The notes beneath the pieces are model-generated. The model was not told the origin of the DNA, made no database searches, and saw only the letters and a list, made by a program, of their open reading frames with translations. From Nocardia asteroides (GTDB taxonomy: Bacteria; Actinomycetota; Actinomycetes; Mycobacteriales; Mycobacteriaceae), in the NCBI RefSeq assembly GCF_021183625.1, contig NZ_CP089214.1:5456001-5520000 (forward strand): 64,000 nt of DNA. The letters run 5' to 3'. The position numbers and the translations under genes are program-made. Below, piece after piece: positions 1-8,637 of the stretch; the first letter of the stretch is position 1; each line of letters begins with the position of its first letter.

Positions 1-455
1 AGCACGGCCGCTTCGGCGCGCCCTACCTGCGCGACGCGCTGCTCGACGTCGGGGTGCTCTGCGAGACCCTGGAGACCGCAACCACCTGGTCGAACCTGAG
101 CGCGCTCAAGGCCGCCGTCACCGCCGCGCTCACCGCGGCGCTGCAGGGCCAGGGCACGCCGCCGCTGGTCATGTGCCACGTCTCGCACACCTACCCGACC
201 GGCGCCTCGCTCTACTTCACCGTGGTCGCCAAGCAGCTCGACGACCCCGCCGAGCAGTGGGCGATCGCGAAGACCGCGGCGGGCGACGCCATCACCGGGC
301 ACGGCGGGACCATCACCCACCACCACGCCGTCGGCACCGACCACCGCGCCTGGATGTCCGCGGAGATCGGCGACCTCGGCGTGCGGGTGCTGCGCGCGGT
401 CAAGCGCGAGCTCGACCCGGCGGGCATCCTCAACCCCGGAAAGCTGCTGCCGTGA
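1..455 (+). CDS. FAD-binding oxidase, alkyldihydroxyacetonephosphate synthase-like (C-terminal part)
   Basis: Only the last 150 or so codons are present; the reading frame is open from the window edge (first codon at position 3). The segment matches the C-terminal cap of FAD-linked oxidases of the VAO/AGPS family. It carries the triple-histidine signature GTITHHHAVGTDH, typical of alkylglycerone-phosphate synthase, and ends in the family-typical ELDPAGILNPGKLL. AGPS enzymes exchange an acyl for an alkyl chain on dihydroxyacetone phosphate; bacterial members may act on other 2-hydroxy acids. The stop overlaps the diacylglycerol kinase start (GTGA), so the two are probably translationally coupled. 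M. tuberculosis has the same pair, Rv2251-Rv2252. The substrate is inferred. Confidence 0.85.
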   Translation, partial: HGRFGAPYLRDALLDVGVLCETLETATTWSNLSALKAAVTAALTAALQGQGTPPLVMCHVSHTYPTGASLYFTVVAKQLDDPAEQWAIAKTAAGDAITGHGGTITHHHAVGTDHRAWMSAEIGDLGVRVLRAVKRELDPAGILNPGKLLP

Positions 456-1396
456 TCCGCCGGGTCACCGTCGTGACCAACCCGCACTCCGGGGCCGGGC
501 GCGGGCACGGCGTCGCAGGCGCCACGCTGGCCGCGCTCACCGATCGTGGCGCCGAGATCACCGAGGTGCGGGCGGCGACGGCGGCCGAATCGGTTCGGCT
601 GGTCACGGATTCGGTGCGCGGCCGGGAGCCGCGGCCGGACGCGGTGGTCTGCGTCGGCGGCGACGGGCTGGTCAACGTGCTGCTGCCCGCGCTGGCGAAC
701 ACCGGGGTCGCGCTCGGGCTCGTCCCCGCCGGGACCGGCAACGACCTGGCCCGCGAACTCGGCATCCCGGTGGACGACCCGGTCGCGGCGGTCGAGCTGC
801 TGCTCGCCGGGAACGTCCGCACGCTCGATCTGGGGCTGATCGAGGGGGCCGCGGGGGAGCAGTGGTTCGTGACCGTCGCGGGCACCGGCTTCGACGCGCG
901 GGTGACGTTGCGCGCCAATGCCATGCGCAGGCCGCGCGGCTCGCTGCGCTACACCGTGGCCGCGCTCGCCGAGCTCGGCAGCGGGCTCGGCGTGCCCTAC
1001 CGGCTGGAGCTGGCCGGGCTCGCCCCCGGCGCCCTGGACAACCCGGCCGGCGCCGACGGCACCGCCGTGCTGGAGACCGAGGCCGTCATGGTGGCGATCG
1101 GCAACACCCGCACCTACGGCGGCGGCATGCTGATCTGCCCCGACGCCGAACCGGACGACGGGCTCCTCGACCTCACCGTGGTCGGCGCGGTCTCCCGGCT
1201 GGAGATGCTGCGCCTGCTCCCCGCGCTCGCCGCCGGCAGGCGGATCGACCACCCGGCCACCACCCAGCTCCGGGTGACCGAGGTGACGCTCACCGCGCCC
1301 GGCGCCCCCGCCACCGCCGACGGCGAACCGGCGGGCGAGCTGCCGATCACCGTGCGGGCCGTCCCCGCCGCCCTGCGCGTCCTGGTGCCGAGTTAG
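452..1396 (+). CDS. dagK: Diacylglycerol kinase family lipid kinase
   Basis: A 314-residue DAGK catalytic-domain protein that would phosphorylate diacylglycerol or a related lipid to phosphatidic acid at the membrane. The N-terminus has the VTNPHSGAGRG opening, followed by the nucleotide-binding motif GGDG (here VGGDGLVNVLLP, with Leu where Thr is usual) and GTGNDLARELGIP. The C-terminus ends in the beta-rich lobe with ADGEPAGELP, where the conserved DGE motif reads in frame. GTG at 452 is chosen because it overlaps the upstream stop (GTGA) and the preceding frame encodes nothing family-like. It pairs with the AGPS-like gene as in Rv2251-Rv2252, which suggests phospholipid or PIM precursor metabolism. 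Confidence 0.9.
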   Translation: MIRRVTVVTNPHSGAGRGHGVAGATLAALTDRGAEITEVRAATAAESVRLVTDSVRGREPRPDAVVCVGGDGLVNVLLPALANTGVALGLVPAGTGNDLARELGIPVDDPVAAVELLLAGNVRTLDLGLIEGAAGEQWFVTVAGTGFDARVTLRANAMRRPRGSLRYTVAALAELGSGLGVPYRLELAGLAPGALDNPAGADGTAVLETEAVMVAIGNTRTYGGGMLICPDAEPDDGLLDLTVVGAVSRLEMLRLLPALAAGRRIDHPATTQLRVTEVTLTAPGAPATADGEPAGELPITVRAVPAALRVLVPS

Positions 1397-1436
1397 GACG
1401 AGGGTCGCGCCGCGCTACTCGGGCCGGCGCCGAGCC

Positions 1437-1453
1437 GGGCGGGTCCCCCGCCC
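1437..1453. terminator. Short GC hairpin between convergent genes
   Basis: GGGCGGG and CCCGCCC arms around a 3-base loop lie 40 bases past the diacylglycerol kinase stop and about 100 bases before the end of the convergent P-loop gene. There is no T run. It is a plausible but weak bidirectional terminator. Confidence 0.3.
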
Positions 1454-1551
1454 CGTGCGGGCCGGCGCGGGGGTTCCGTCGTGTCGTCGCCCGCCGCCCG
1501 ACGGTGCGGGTTCCGAGACGGCGCGGCCGGTCGCAGCGGTGCGTCGGGGAC

Positions 1552-2256
1552 TCAGTCCTGGAAGACGATGCGCTGCAGCCGATTCAGCGCCGCGCGGTCG
1601 GTGAGCACGGCGGAGGTCGTCCGCCCCGGTGCGGCGGTCTCGCTGACCGCGTCGGCGACCAGCCCGCGCCAGCGCCTGCAGTGCAGCGCGAAGGTGACCG
1701 GATTGATCCGCCGCCCGCGCGCCCGCTGCCCGGCCCGCGCCACCTCGGGCGCGACGTCGAGCATGACGACGTGCAGCTCCCGCCCCGCCTCCGCGGTCCA
1801 GCGGGCGATCATCCGCCTGGCCCAGCGGTAGGTCCCGCAGTCGTGGATCACCACCGGCCCGGCGGCACCGCGCAGCGCCGCGCGCACCGCGCGGTAGTGC
1901 GCGACGTGCACCACCGGCCGCCACAGCGGGTACGGCAGCCAGGCCAGGCTGCGCCGCCAGCGCACCCTGGCCTGGTGCGAATCGACGACGACGGCGCCGC
2001 GCTCGGTGCGCGCGGGGGCGTCGGCGTCCGGCTCGGTGCCGAAGAAGGTGTGCAGCGCGGTGCTCTTGCCCGCTCCGGGAATGCCGGCGACGACCAGCGC
2101 GGCCCGCGCCGGATACCGCAATTCGCCGACGGCGCCGCCGGTTTCGCCGGTCCGGCGCAGATCGTGCAACGTGTGCGGCGCGAGTGCGAAAGCCCGCACA
2201 ACGGGCAAATCGGGCTCGGGCGATGAGACCGATGCAATCTCCAGCGGGGGGTTCAC
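1552..2256 (-). CDS. AAA/P-loop kinase-like ATPase
   Basis: A small P-loop NTPase of unknown substrate, about 234 residues. The Walker A motif is GIPGAGKST in the N-terminal third. A Walker B-like GAVVVDSHQ follows, and a basic segment, RAGQRARGRRINPVTFALHCRRW, resembles the lid of gluconate/zeta-toxin-type kinases. Such proteins are annotated as AAA family ATPases or predicted kinases in Nocardia and Rhodococcus. I chose GTG at 2256 because GGAGG lies about 9 bases before it. The frame stays open up to 2313, but the extra 19 residues look non-conserved. It is convergent with dagK and divergent from valS. Function is not assigned. Confidence 0.75.
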   Translation of the reverse strand: MNPPLEIASVSSPEPDLPVVRAFALAPHTLHDLRRTGETGGAVGELRYPARAALVVAGIPGAGKSTALHTFFGTEPDADAPARTERGAVVVDSHQARVRWRRSLAWLPYPLWRPVVHVAHYRAVRAALRGAAGPVVIHDCGTYRWARRMIARWTAEAGRELHVVMLDVAPEVARAGQRARGRRINPVTFALHCRRWRGLVADAVSETAAPGRTTSAVLTDRAALNRLQRIVFQD

Positions 2257-2586
2257 CCCTTCCAGCCTCCCCATCGAAAGCCGCTTCGGCAACCGGGAAA
2301 ACCCTGGGATCACCCGGCTTTCGGCATCGCGGCCCCGCGGAGCACCCGGCTACTCGCCGGTACGGGCCACCGACCGAATCCGCCGACCTCGGAAAAGGAC
2401 GTATCGGATACGGCCGCGGCGAGACAGAGAATTCCCAGCTGGGCGGCCGGTTTTCGGAAGCTGAGAATCCCCTGTGGATAGTCCGTCCGGCGGATGATCG
2501 CCGGTAAGCTCAGGGGTGTCGGCGAGGCGTCCGGTGTCCCTCATCCATCGGACGCCCCGCCGATCTATCGTCTCGGGCGGTATCCG

Positions 2587-2592
2587 TAGAAT
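2587..2592 (+). promoter_or_regulatory. -10 element of valS, leaderless
   Basis: TAGAAT ends 6 bases before the GTG start of valS at 2599, so transcription would begin at or next to the start codon; there is no Shine-Dalgarno sequence. The rest of the 2257-2586 gap holds no gene I can support. A second TANNNT element (TAAGCT, about 2505) is the only other candidate promoter, and I see no T-box fold. Confidence 0.6.
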
Positions 2593-2598
2593 CACGGC

Positions 2599-5274
2599 GT
2601 GACCAGCACAGCCCCCGACAGTTCGCGTAATCGTGCCGAAGAACTCCCCAAGAGCTGGAATCCCGGCGAGGTGGAGTCGCCGATGTACGAGCGCTGGGTA
2701 GCCGCTGGGTACTTCGCCGCCGATCCGGCGAGCGGCAAGCCGCCGTACTCCATCGTCCTCCCGCCGCCCAACGTCACCGGCAACCTGCACATGGGCCACG
2801 CCCTCGACCACACCGTCATGGACACGCTCACCCGCCGCAAGCGCATGCAGGGCTACGAGGTGCTCTGGCTGCCCGGCATGGACCACGCGGGCATCGCCAC
2901 CCAGTCGGTGGTGGAGAAGCAGCTCGCGGTGGACGGCAAGACCAAGGAAGACTTCGGCCGCGAGCTCTTCATCGACAAGGTGTGGGACTGGAAGCGCGAG
3001 TCCGGCGGCGCCATCCAGTGGCAGATGCGCGCGCTCGGCGACGGCGTCGACTGGGGCCGCGACCGCTTCACCATGGACGACGGCCTCTCCCGCGCGGTGC
3101 AGACCATCTTCAAGCGGCTCTACGACGCCGGGCTCATCTACCGCGCCGAGCGGCTGGTGAACTGGTCGCCCGCGCTGCGCACCGCGATCTCCGACATCGA
3201 GGTCAAGTACGAGGACGTCCCCGGTGAGCTGGTGTCGCTGCGCTACGGCTCGCTCGACGATGCCGAGCCGCACGTGGTGGTGGCCACCACCCGGGTGGAG
3301 ACCATGCTCGGCGACACGGCGGTCGCGGTGCACCCGGACGACCCCAGGTACCGGGCGATGGTCGGCACGACGATCGAGCACCCGATCACCGGGCGGCAGA
3401 TCCCGATCGTGGCCGACGACTACGTCGACCCGGAGTTCGGCACCGGCGCGGTGAAGATCACCCCCGCGCACGACCCGAACGACTTCGAGCTCGGGCTCCG
3501 GCACGACCTGCCGATGCCGACGATCATGGACGAGCGCGGCCTGATCGCCGGTACCGGCACCGAGTTCGACGGCATGGACCGCTTCGAGGCCAGGCTCGCG
3601 GTGCGCGAGCGGCTGGCCCGCGAGGGCCGCGTTGTCGCCGAGAAGCGGCCCTACCTGCACAGCGTCGGGCACTCCGAGCGCAGCGGCGAGCCGATCGAGC
3701 CGCGGCTCTCCATGCAGTGGTGGGTGCGGGTGGAGACGCTGGCAAAGGCCGCGGGCGACGCCGTGCGCGACGGCGACGTGGTGATCCATCCGGCGAGCCA
3801 GGAGCCGCGCTGGTTCGAGTGGGTCGATAACATGCACGACTGGTGCATCTCGCGCCAGCTGTGGTGGGGCCACCGCATCCCGATCTGGTACGGCCCGGAC
3901 GGCGAGGTGGCCTGCCTCGGCCCGGACGAGACCGCCCCCGAGGGCTGGGAGCAGGACCCGGACGTCCTCGACACCTGGTTCTCCTCCGGGCTGTGGCCCT
4001 TCTCCACCATGGGCTGGCCGGAACACACCGCCGAGCTGGAGCGCTTCTACCCGACCAGCGTGCTGGTGACCGGCTACGACATCATCTTCTTCTGGGTCGC
4101 CCGGATGATGATGTTCGGCATGTACGTCGCCGAGGACGCGCCGCTCACCGAGGGCAAGCCCGCCGGGCAGAAGCAGGTGCCGTTCCGCGACGTCTTCCTG
4201 CACGGGCTGATCCGCGACGAGCACGGCCGCAAGATGTCGAAGTCGAAGGGCAACGGCATCGACCCGCTGGAGTGGGTCCGCGACTACGGCGCCGACGCGC
4301 TGCGCTTCACGCTGGCCCGCGGCGCGCAGCCCGGCGGCGACCTCTCGGTCGGCCCCGCGCACGTGCTCGCCTCCCGCAGCTTCGTCACCAAGCTCTTCAA
4401 CGCCACCAAGTTCGCGCTGATCAACGGGGCCCGCACCGGCGACCTGCCCGCCGACCGCACCGACGCCGACCAGTGGATCCTCGACCGGCTGGACGCGGTG
4501 ATCGTCGAGGTGGACGCGGCCTTCGACAGCTACGAGTTCGGCAAGGCCTGCGAGGCGCTCTACCACTTCGCCTGGGACGAACTCTGCGACTGGTACCTGG
4601 AGCTGGCCAAGGTGCAGTTCGCCGAAAGTGACGCACGCGCCGAGAACACCGGGGTGGTGCTCGGCCACGTGCTCGATTCGGTGCTGCGGCTGCTGCACCC
4701 GGTGATCCCGTTCGTCACCGAGGAGCTGTGGCGCGCGCTGACCGGCGGCGAGTCGGTGGTGATCGCGCCGTGGCCGCGCTCGACCGGGATCGCCCCCGAC
4801 GCCGAGGTGACCCGTCGGCTCACCGACGCGCAGCGGCTGATCACCGAGATCCGCCGGTTCCGCAGCGACCAGGGCCTCACCGACAAGCAGCGGGTCGCCG
4901 CGGTGCTGGACGGGCTGGACGCGGCCGGGCTGGAGGCGCATCGCGCGAGCATCACCAGCCTGGCCCGGCTCACCGCGGCGGAGGCGGATTTCGCCGCCAC
5001 CGCCGAGGTCGAGGTCCGGCTCAGCACCACGACGGTGACCGTCCGGGTGGATACCTCGGGCACCGTCGACCTGGAGGCCGAGCGCCGCAGGCTGGAGAAG
5101 GACCTGGCCGCCGCGGAGAAGGAGCTCTCCGGCACCACCGCCAAACTCGGCAACGAGGCCTTCCTGGCCAAGGCGCCGGAGCCGGTGGTGGAGAAGATCC
5201 GGACCAGGCGCGATGTCGCCGCGGCCGAGGTGGAGCGGATCGGCGCCCGCCTCACCGAGCTGAGCGCGCGGTGA
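2599..5274 (+). CDS. valS: Valine--tRNA ligase
   Basis: Class I aminoacyl-tRNA synthetase that charges tRNA-Val in the cytoplasm; 891 residues, the normal family size. The HIGH-type signature is GNLHMGH at residues 61-67 and the KMSKS loop starts at Lys545. A CP1 editing domain (TTRVETMLGDTAVAVHP) lies between them. The C-terminus is the valine-specific tRNA-binding coiled coil rich in Glu, Lys and Arg (LEAERRRLEKDLAAAEKEL). GTG at 2599 follows a close -10 box and begins a short disordered leader before the conserved LPKSWNPGEVE. Its stop overlaps the folC start, as in Rv2448c-Rv2447c. Confidence 0.98.
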   Translation: MTSTAPDSSRNRAEELPKSWNPGEVESPMYERWVAAGYFAADPASGKPPYSIVLPPPNVTGNLHMGHALDHTVMDTLTRRKRMQGYEVLWLPGMDHAGIATQSVVEKQLAVDGKTKEDFGRELFIDKVWDWKRESGGAIQWQMRALGDGVDWGRDRFTMDDGLSRAVQTIFKRLYDAGLIYRAERLVNWSPALRTAISDIEVKYEDVPGELVSLRYGSLDDAEPHVVVATTRVETMLGDTAVAVHPDDPRYRAMVGTTIEHPITGRQIPIVADDYVDPEFGTGAVKITPAHDPNDFELGLRHDLPMPTIMDERGLIAGTGTEFDGMDRFEARLAVRERLAREGRVVAEKRPYLHSVGHSERSGEPIEPRLSMQWWVRVETLAKAAGDAVRDGDVVIHPASQEPRWFEWVDNMHDWCISRQLWWGHRIPIWYGPDGEVACLGPDETAPEGWEQDPDVLDTWFSSGLWPFSTMGWPEHTAELERFYPTSVLVTGYDIIFFWVARMMMFGMYVAEDAPLTEGKPAGQKQVPFRDVFLHGLIRDEHGRKMSKSKGNGIDPLEWVRDYGADALRFTLARGAQPGGDLSVGPAHVLASRSFVTKLFNATKFALINGARTGDLPADRTDADQWILDRLDAVIVEVDAAFDSYEFGKACEALYHFAWDELCDWYLELAKVQFAESDARAENTGVVLGHVLDSVLRLLHPVIPFVTEELWRALTGGESVVIAPWPRSTGIAPDAEVTRRLTDAQRLITEIRRFRSDQGLTDKQRVAAVLDGLDAAGLEAHRASITSLARLTAAEADFAATAEVEVRLSTTTVTVRVDTSGTVDLEAERRRLEKDLAAAEKELSGTTAKLGNEAFLAKAPEPVVEKIRTRRDVAAAEVERIGARLTELSAR

Positions 5275-6734
5275 CCGGGCCGGACGGCAACCCCGACCCG
5301 GAGACCAGGCTCGGCGCGGACGCCAGGCTCGGCACCGGCGCCTCGCCGGTGGAGCTGGCCGAGCTGGCGCTGGTCGAGGCCGAGCTCGACAAGCGCTGGC
5401 CGGAGACGAAGATCGAGCCGTCGCTGACCCGGATCTCCACGCTGCTCGACCTGCTCGGCTCGCCGCAGCACGGCTACCCGGCGATCCACGTCGCCGGTAC
5501 CAACGGCAAGACCTCGGTGACCAGGCTGATCGACGCGCTGCTCACCGCGCTGCACCGGCGCACCGGCCGGATCACCAGCCCGCACCTGCAGCTGGCCACC
5601 GAGCGGATCGCGGTCGACAACGCGCCGATCACCCCCGGCCGCTACGTCGAGCTGTACCGCGAGCTGCTGCCGTACCTGGAGCTGATCGACGCCCGCTCGA
5701 TCGCCGCGGGTGGCCCGGCCCTGAGCAAGTTCGAGGTGCTCACCGGCATGGCCTTCGCGGCCTTCGCCGAGGCGCCGGTCGACGTCGCCGTGGTGGAGAC
5801 CGGGATGGGCGGTACCTGGGACGCCACCAACGTGGTCGACGGCCAGGTCGCGGTGATCACCCCGATCGGGCTCGACCACCTCGACTACCTCGGCCCCGAC
5901 CTCACCTCCATCGCGGGCGAGAAGGCCGGAATCATCAAGAAGGCGCCGGAGAGCCTGGTGCCGAGGGACACCGTCGCGATCATCGCCGAGCAGCAGCCGG
6001 AGGCGATGGAGGTGCTGCTGCGCCGCGCGGTCGAGGTCGACGCCGCGGTGGCGCGCGAGGGGTCGGAGTTCCGGATCCTCGGCAGGCGGATCGCGGTCGG
6101 CGGCCAGCAGCTGGAGCTGCAGGGGCTCGGCGGGGTCTACGACGACATCTTCCTTCCGCTGCACGGGGAGCACCAGGCGCACAACGCGGTGCTCGCGCTG
6201 GCCGCGGTCGAGGCGTTCTTCGGGGCGGGTGCGGACCGGCAGCTCGACATCGACGCGGTGCGCGCCGGGTTCGCCGCCGCGGCCAGCCCGGGCCGGATGG
6301 AGCGCATGCGCAACGCGCCGACCATCTTCGTCGACGCCGCGCACAACCCGGAGGGCGCGCGGGCGCTCGCCGCCACGCTCACCGGGGAGTTCGACTTCCG
6401 CAAGCTGGTCGGGGTGGTCGGCGTGCTCGGCGACAAGGACGTGTCCGGCATCCTGGAGGCGCTGGAGCCGGTCTTCGACGAGATCGTCGTCACGCAGAAC
6501 GGCTCGCCGCGCGCGCTCGACGTGGACGCACTCGCCGATCTTGCGGTACAGCGCTTCGGCGACGAGCGCGTCGTCACAGCGGCCAGCCTGCCGGACGCGC
6601 TGGAGACGGCGATCGCGCTGGCCGAGGAGGTCGGCGACGCGGGGGAGGCGGTCTCCGGCGCGGGGGTGGTGGTCACCGGGTCGGTGGTCACCGCGGGCGC
6701 CGCGCGCGCCCTGTTCGGAAGGGATCCGGCGTGA
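5271..6734 (+). CDS. folC: Bifunctional folylpolyglutamate synthase/dihydrofolate synthase
   Basis: A Mur-ligase-fold enzyme, 487 residues. It adds glutamate to dihydropteroate to make dihydrofolate and then extends the polyglutamate tail of tetrahydrofolates. The ATP P-loop is GTNGKTS at residues 76-82. The folate loop sequence TSPHLQLATERI and the second-domain hallmark DAAHNPEGARAL are both present. GTG at 5271 overlaps the valS stop (GTGA), so translation is likely coupled. The first 25 residues are low-complexity, so a slightly later start cannot be excluded. The gene order valS-folC-DUF4233-ndk matches mycobacteria. Confidence 0.96.
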   Translation: MTGPDGNPDPETRLGADARLGTGASPVELAELALVEAELDKRWPETKIEPSLTRISTLLDLLGSPQHGYPAIHVAGTNGKTSVTRLIDALLTALHRRTGRITSPHLQLATERIAVDNAPITPGRYVELYRELLPYLELIDARSIAAGGPALSKFEVLTGMAFAAFAEAPVDVAVVETGMGGTWDATNVVDGQVAVITPIGLDHLDYLGPDLTSIAGEKAGIIKKAPESLVPRDTVAIIAEQQPEAMEVLLRRAVEVDAAVAREGSEFRILGRRIAVGGQQLELQGLGGVYDDIFLPLHGEHQAHNAVLALAAVEAFFGAGADRQLDIDAVRAGFAAAASPGRMERMRNAPTIFVDAAHNPEGARALAATLTGEFDFRKLVGVVGVLGDKDVSGILEALEPVFDEIVVTQNGSPRALDVDALADLAVQRFGDERVVTAASLPDALETAIALAEEVGDAGEAVSGAGVVVTGSVVTAGAARALFGRDPA

Positions 6735-7189
6735 GCGAGCCAGGGCGGGAGCGCGGCCCCGAAGGGGCGCCGGGCGGGCCCGGCGAGACCGGCACGGCCG
6801 CGCCCGAGGTCCCCGATCCCATGAAGGGGTTCCGCGGGGTGATGGCCGGGACGCTGGTGCTCGAGGCCATCGTGGTGCTGCTGGCGCTGCCGGTGGTCGC
6901 CACCGTCGGCGGCGGAATTACCTGGGTCTCCGGCGTCTACCTGGTCGGGCTCGGCGTGGTGATGTTCCTCGGCGCGGGGCTGCAGGGCCGGTCCTGGGCG
7001 ATTCCGTTCAACCTGGCGCTGCAGGTGCTGGTGATCGCCGGCGCGCTGTTCCACCTGTCGATCGGCGTGATCGGGCTGATCTTCGCGATCGTCTGGGCCT
7101 TCCTGCTGATCCTGCGGCACGACGTCAAGAAGCGCTACGACCAGGGGCTGCTGCCCAGCCAGCGGCTGCGCGGCCGCTCAGGCGGGTAG
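6731..7189 (+). CDS. DUF4233 family membrane protein
   Basis: A 152-residue integral membrane protein of unknown function found next to folC across the Mycobacteriales (Rv2446c position). After a soluble, Gly/Pro-rich N-terminus of about 35 residues come four hydrophobic segments. The first begins GFRGVMAGTLVLEAIVVLLAL and the last is IGLIFAIVWAFLLIL. A basic cytoplasmic tail, RHDVKKRYDQG, follows. The GTG start overlaps the folC stop by 4 bases. Its fixed position suggests a link to folate or nucleotide metabolism, but nothing in the sequence gives a biochemical role. Confidence 0.88.
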   Translation: MSEPGRERGPEGAPGGPGETGTAAPEVPDPMKGFRGVMAGTLVLEAIVVLLALPVVATVGGGITWVSGVYLVGLGVVMFLGAGLQGRSWAIPFNLALQVLVIAGALFHLSIGVIGLIFAIVWAFLLILRHDVKKRYDQGLLPSQRLRGRSGG

Positions 7190-7642
7190 CACGGCGAGCA
7201 GGACGAGGCGGTTCCCGGTCTCCTCCAGGTAGGCCCGCGGCCACCACTCGGAGGCGGCCTCGCCGGTGAGCGCGCGGTCCAGCGCGCGGCCGGTGCGGAA
7301 CGGGCCGGCGGGCAGCAGCGGCCGCAGCGGGTCGCGCAGGTCGGGGTCCTCGCCGGTGAGCATGCTCAGGGCCCTGAGCTCCCCGGCGCGGTCCGGCCGC
7401 AGCTCGACGACGGCCTCGATCCACACCGTGCTCGGGCCGGGCGCGGCGCCGCGCTCGGAGTTGTTGTCCCAGCTGACCCACCCGGTCGCCACCGGCTCGC
7501 CGAGCCCGGGGAAGCGCTGGGTCAGCGGCTCCGGTTCGTGCCGCACCGGCAGGCTCTGCCCCGGCGTGCTCCGCTCGGCGCAGCCCGTGCCGACCGCGAG
7601 CGCCACCGCCGCGAGCGCTACCAGCCGCATCACTGCCGTCAT
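7178..7642 (-). CDS. Putative lipoprotein of unknown function
   Basis: A 154-residue protein with an N-terminal signal sequence, MTAVMRLVALAAVALAVGTGC. The lipobox-like VGTGC is imperfect because -3 is Gly rather than Leu or Val. The mature part begins AERSTPGQS and has no recognised domain. ATG at 7642 is preceded by a strong GGGAGGCGGG Shine-Dalgarno region; the frame extends much further upstream but only as antisense to ndk. The 3' end overlaps the DUF4233 gene by 12 bases in a convergent arrangement. TAGGGT near 7680 could be the -10 element. A secreted or surface-anchored role is inferred from the signal only. Confidence 0.7.
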   Translation of the reverse strand: MTAVMRLVALAAVALAVGTGCAERSTPGQSLPVRHEPEPLTQRFPGLGEPVATGWVSWDNNSERGAAPGPSTVWIEAVVELRPDRAGELRALSMLTGEDPDLRDPLRPLLPAGPFRTGRALDRALTGEAASEWWPRAYLEETGNRLVLLAVLPA

Positions 7643-7734
7643 CGACCTCGCCCGCCTCCCGTCCGGTTCTCGCCGCACCCTAGCGGTGCGCGGGCCGCCC
7701 GGTGGCCGATGGGGTGTCCGGGCGGTTCGTGTCC

Positions 7735-7740
7735 TAGGCT
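7735..7740 (+). promoter_or_regulatory. -10 element of ndk, leaderless
   Basis: TAGGCT ends 7 bases before the GTG start of ndk. No Shine-Dalgarno lies in the gap, so a leaderless mRNA is predicted. Confidence 0.6.
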
Positions 7741-7747
7741 CGGCGCC

Positions 7748-8164
7748 GTGACCGAACAGACGTTGGTACTGATCAAGCCCGACGGCGTGCGCCGCGGCCT
7801 CGTCGGCGAGGTGCTCGCCCGGATCGAGCGCAAGGGCCTGAAGATCGCGGCACTCGAGCTCAAGCACGTCTCCGCCGAGCTGGCGGGCAGCCACTACGCG
7901 GAGCACGCCGAGAAGCCGTTCTACGGCTCCCTGATCGAGTTCATCACCTCCGGCCCCGTGGTCGCCGCCGTGCTGGAGGGGCCGCGCGCCATCGCCGCGT
8001 TCCGGCAGCTCGCGGGCGGTACCGACCCGGTGGAGAAGGCGGTGACCGGGAGCATCCGCGGCGACCTCGCGCTGGAGACCCAGGAGAACCTGGTGCACGG
8101 CTCCGACTCGCCCGAATCCGCCAAGCGCGAGATCGCGCTCTGGTTCCCGGAAACCAGGGGCTGA
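7748..8164 (+). CDS. ndk: Nucleoside diphosphate kinase
   Basis: A 138-residue NDK that moves the gamma-phosphate from ATP to NDPs through a phospho-histidine. The active-site motif NLVHGSDS places the catalytic His at residue 117. The N-terminal TLVLIKPDGVRRG contains the conserved Lys that contacts the phosphates. Length and sequence are normal for the family. GTG at 7748 is set by the conserved N-terminus and the -10 box 7 bases upstream. The position between DUF4233 and rne matches M. tuberculosis Rv2445c. Confidence 0.97.
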   Translation: MTEQTLVLIKPDGVRRGLVGEVLARIERKGLKIAALELKHVSAELAGSHYAEHAEKPFYGSLIEFITSGPVVAAVLEGPRAIAAFRQLAGGTDPVEKAVTGSIRGDLALETQENLVHGSDSPESAKREIALWFPETRG

Positions 8165-8637
8165 CCGGCCCCGCGGCCTGCCCGCGGCCCGGGGCGCGGG
8201 GTGTTTTCGCACCGCACCCCGGCCGCGCGCCCGCCGTTCCCGAGCGCCGATGGCGAACCCCCGGCGTCCGGTATGGGATACTGACTGTGGCCGTGGACGA
8301 CGCCGCCGACTTCGCGCAGGTACGCGAACGGCGGTCGACGCACTCGGCCGGATGACACCGCGGTTCGATGCCGATCATCGCTGCCACGGCCCCGCCCACG
8401 ATCTGGGTGCGGGCCACCCCGGCACGCTGGATGAGCGCTCACGCCGCGGGGTTCAGCCGTACAGCCAGGCTCCGCGTGACCAGTTGGACCGACCGATGTC
8501 AGACCAGGTGATAACCGGGCACGCGGGGCGAGACCACTGACCGCACGCCGACGAGGCGTGTGGATGGGACAACGCCCCCGCGACGGCCGCGTCACTCCGT
8601 ACCGGGAGGGACGCGCCCGGGGGCCCGAGGAGACTTC
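8165..8637 (+). other. Long leader/intergenic region upstream of rne
   Basis: This 473-base gap contains no gene I can support. Near its start a CGGGGTG/CACCCCG hairpin (8197-8221) may end ndk transcription. An extended -10-like TGGGATACT at 8275-8282 could start the rne mRNA, leaving roughly 350 bases of leader. A GAGGAG Shine-Dalgarno precedes the GTG at 8638. RNase E genes are known for long, autoregulatory 5' leaders. The 96-codon frame at 8250-8540 has no protein-like character. Confidence 0.4.

Noticed and set aside
2257..2598. T-box or other tRNA-sensing leader for valS
   Set aside because: No specifier loop, T-box bulge or terminator/antiterminator pair could be seen, and the promoter appears leaderless.
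2350..4941. An 863-codon open frame antisense to valS
   Set aside because: It mirrors the codon pattern of valS and encodes no recognisable domain.
8250..8540. A 96-codon ORF in the rne leader
   Set aside because: Arg/Gly/His-rich composition, no ribosome site and no domain; better explained as leader RNA.
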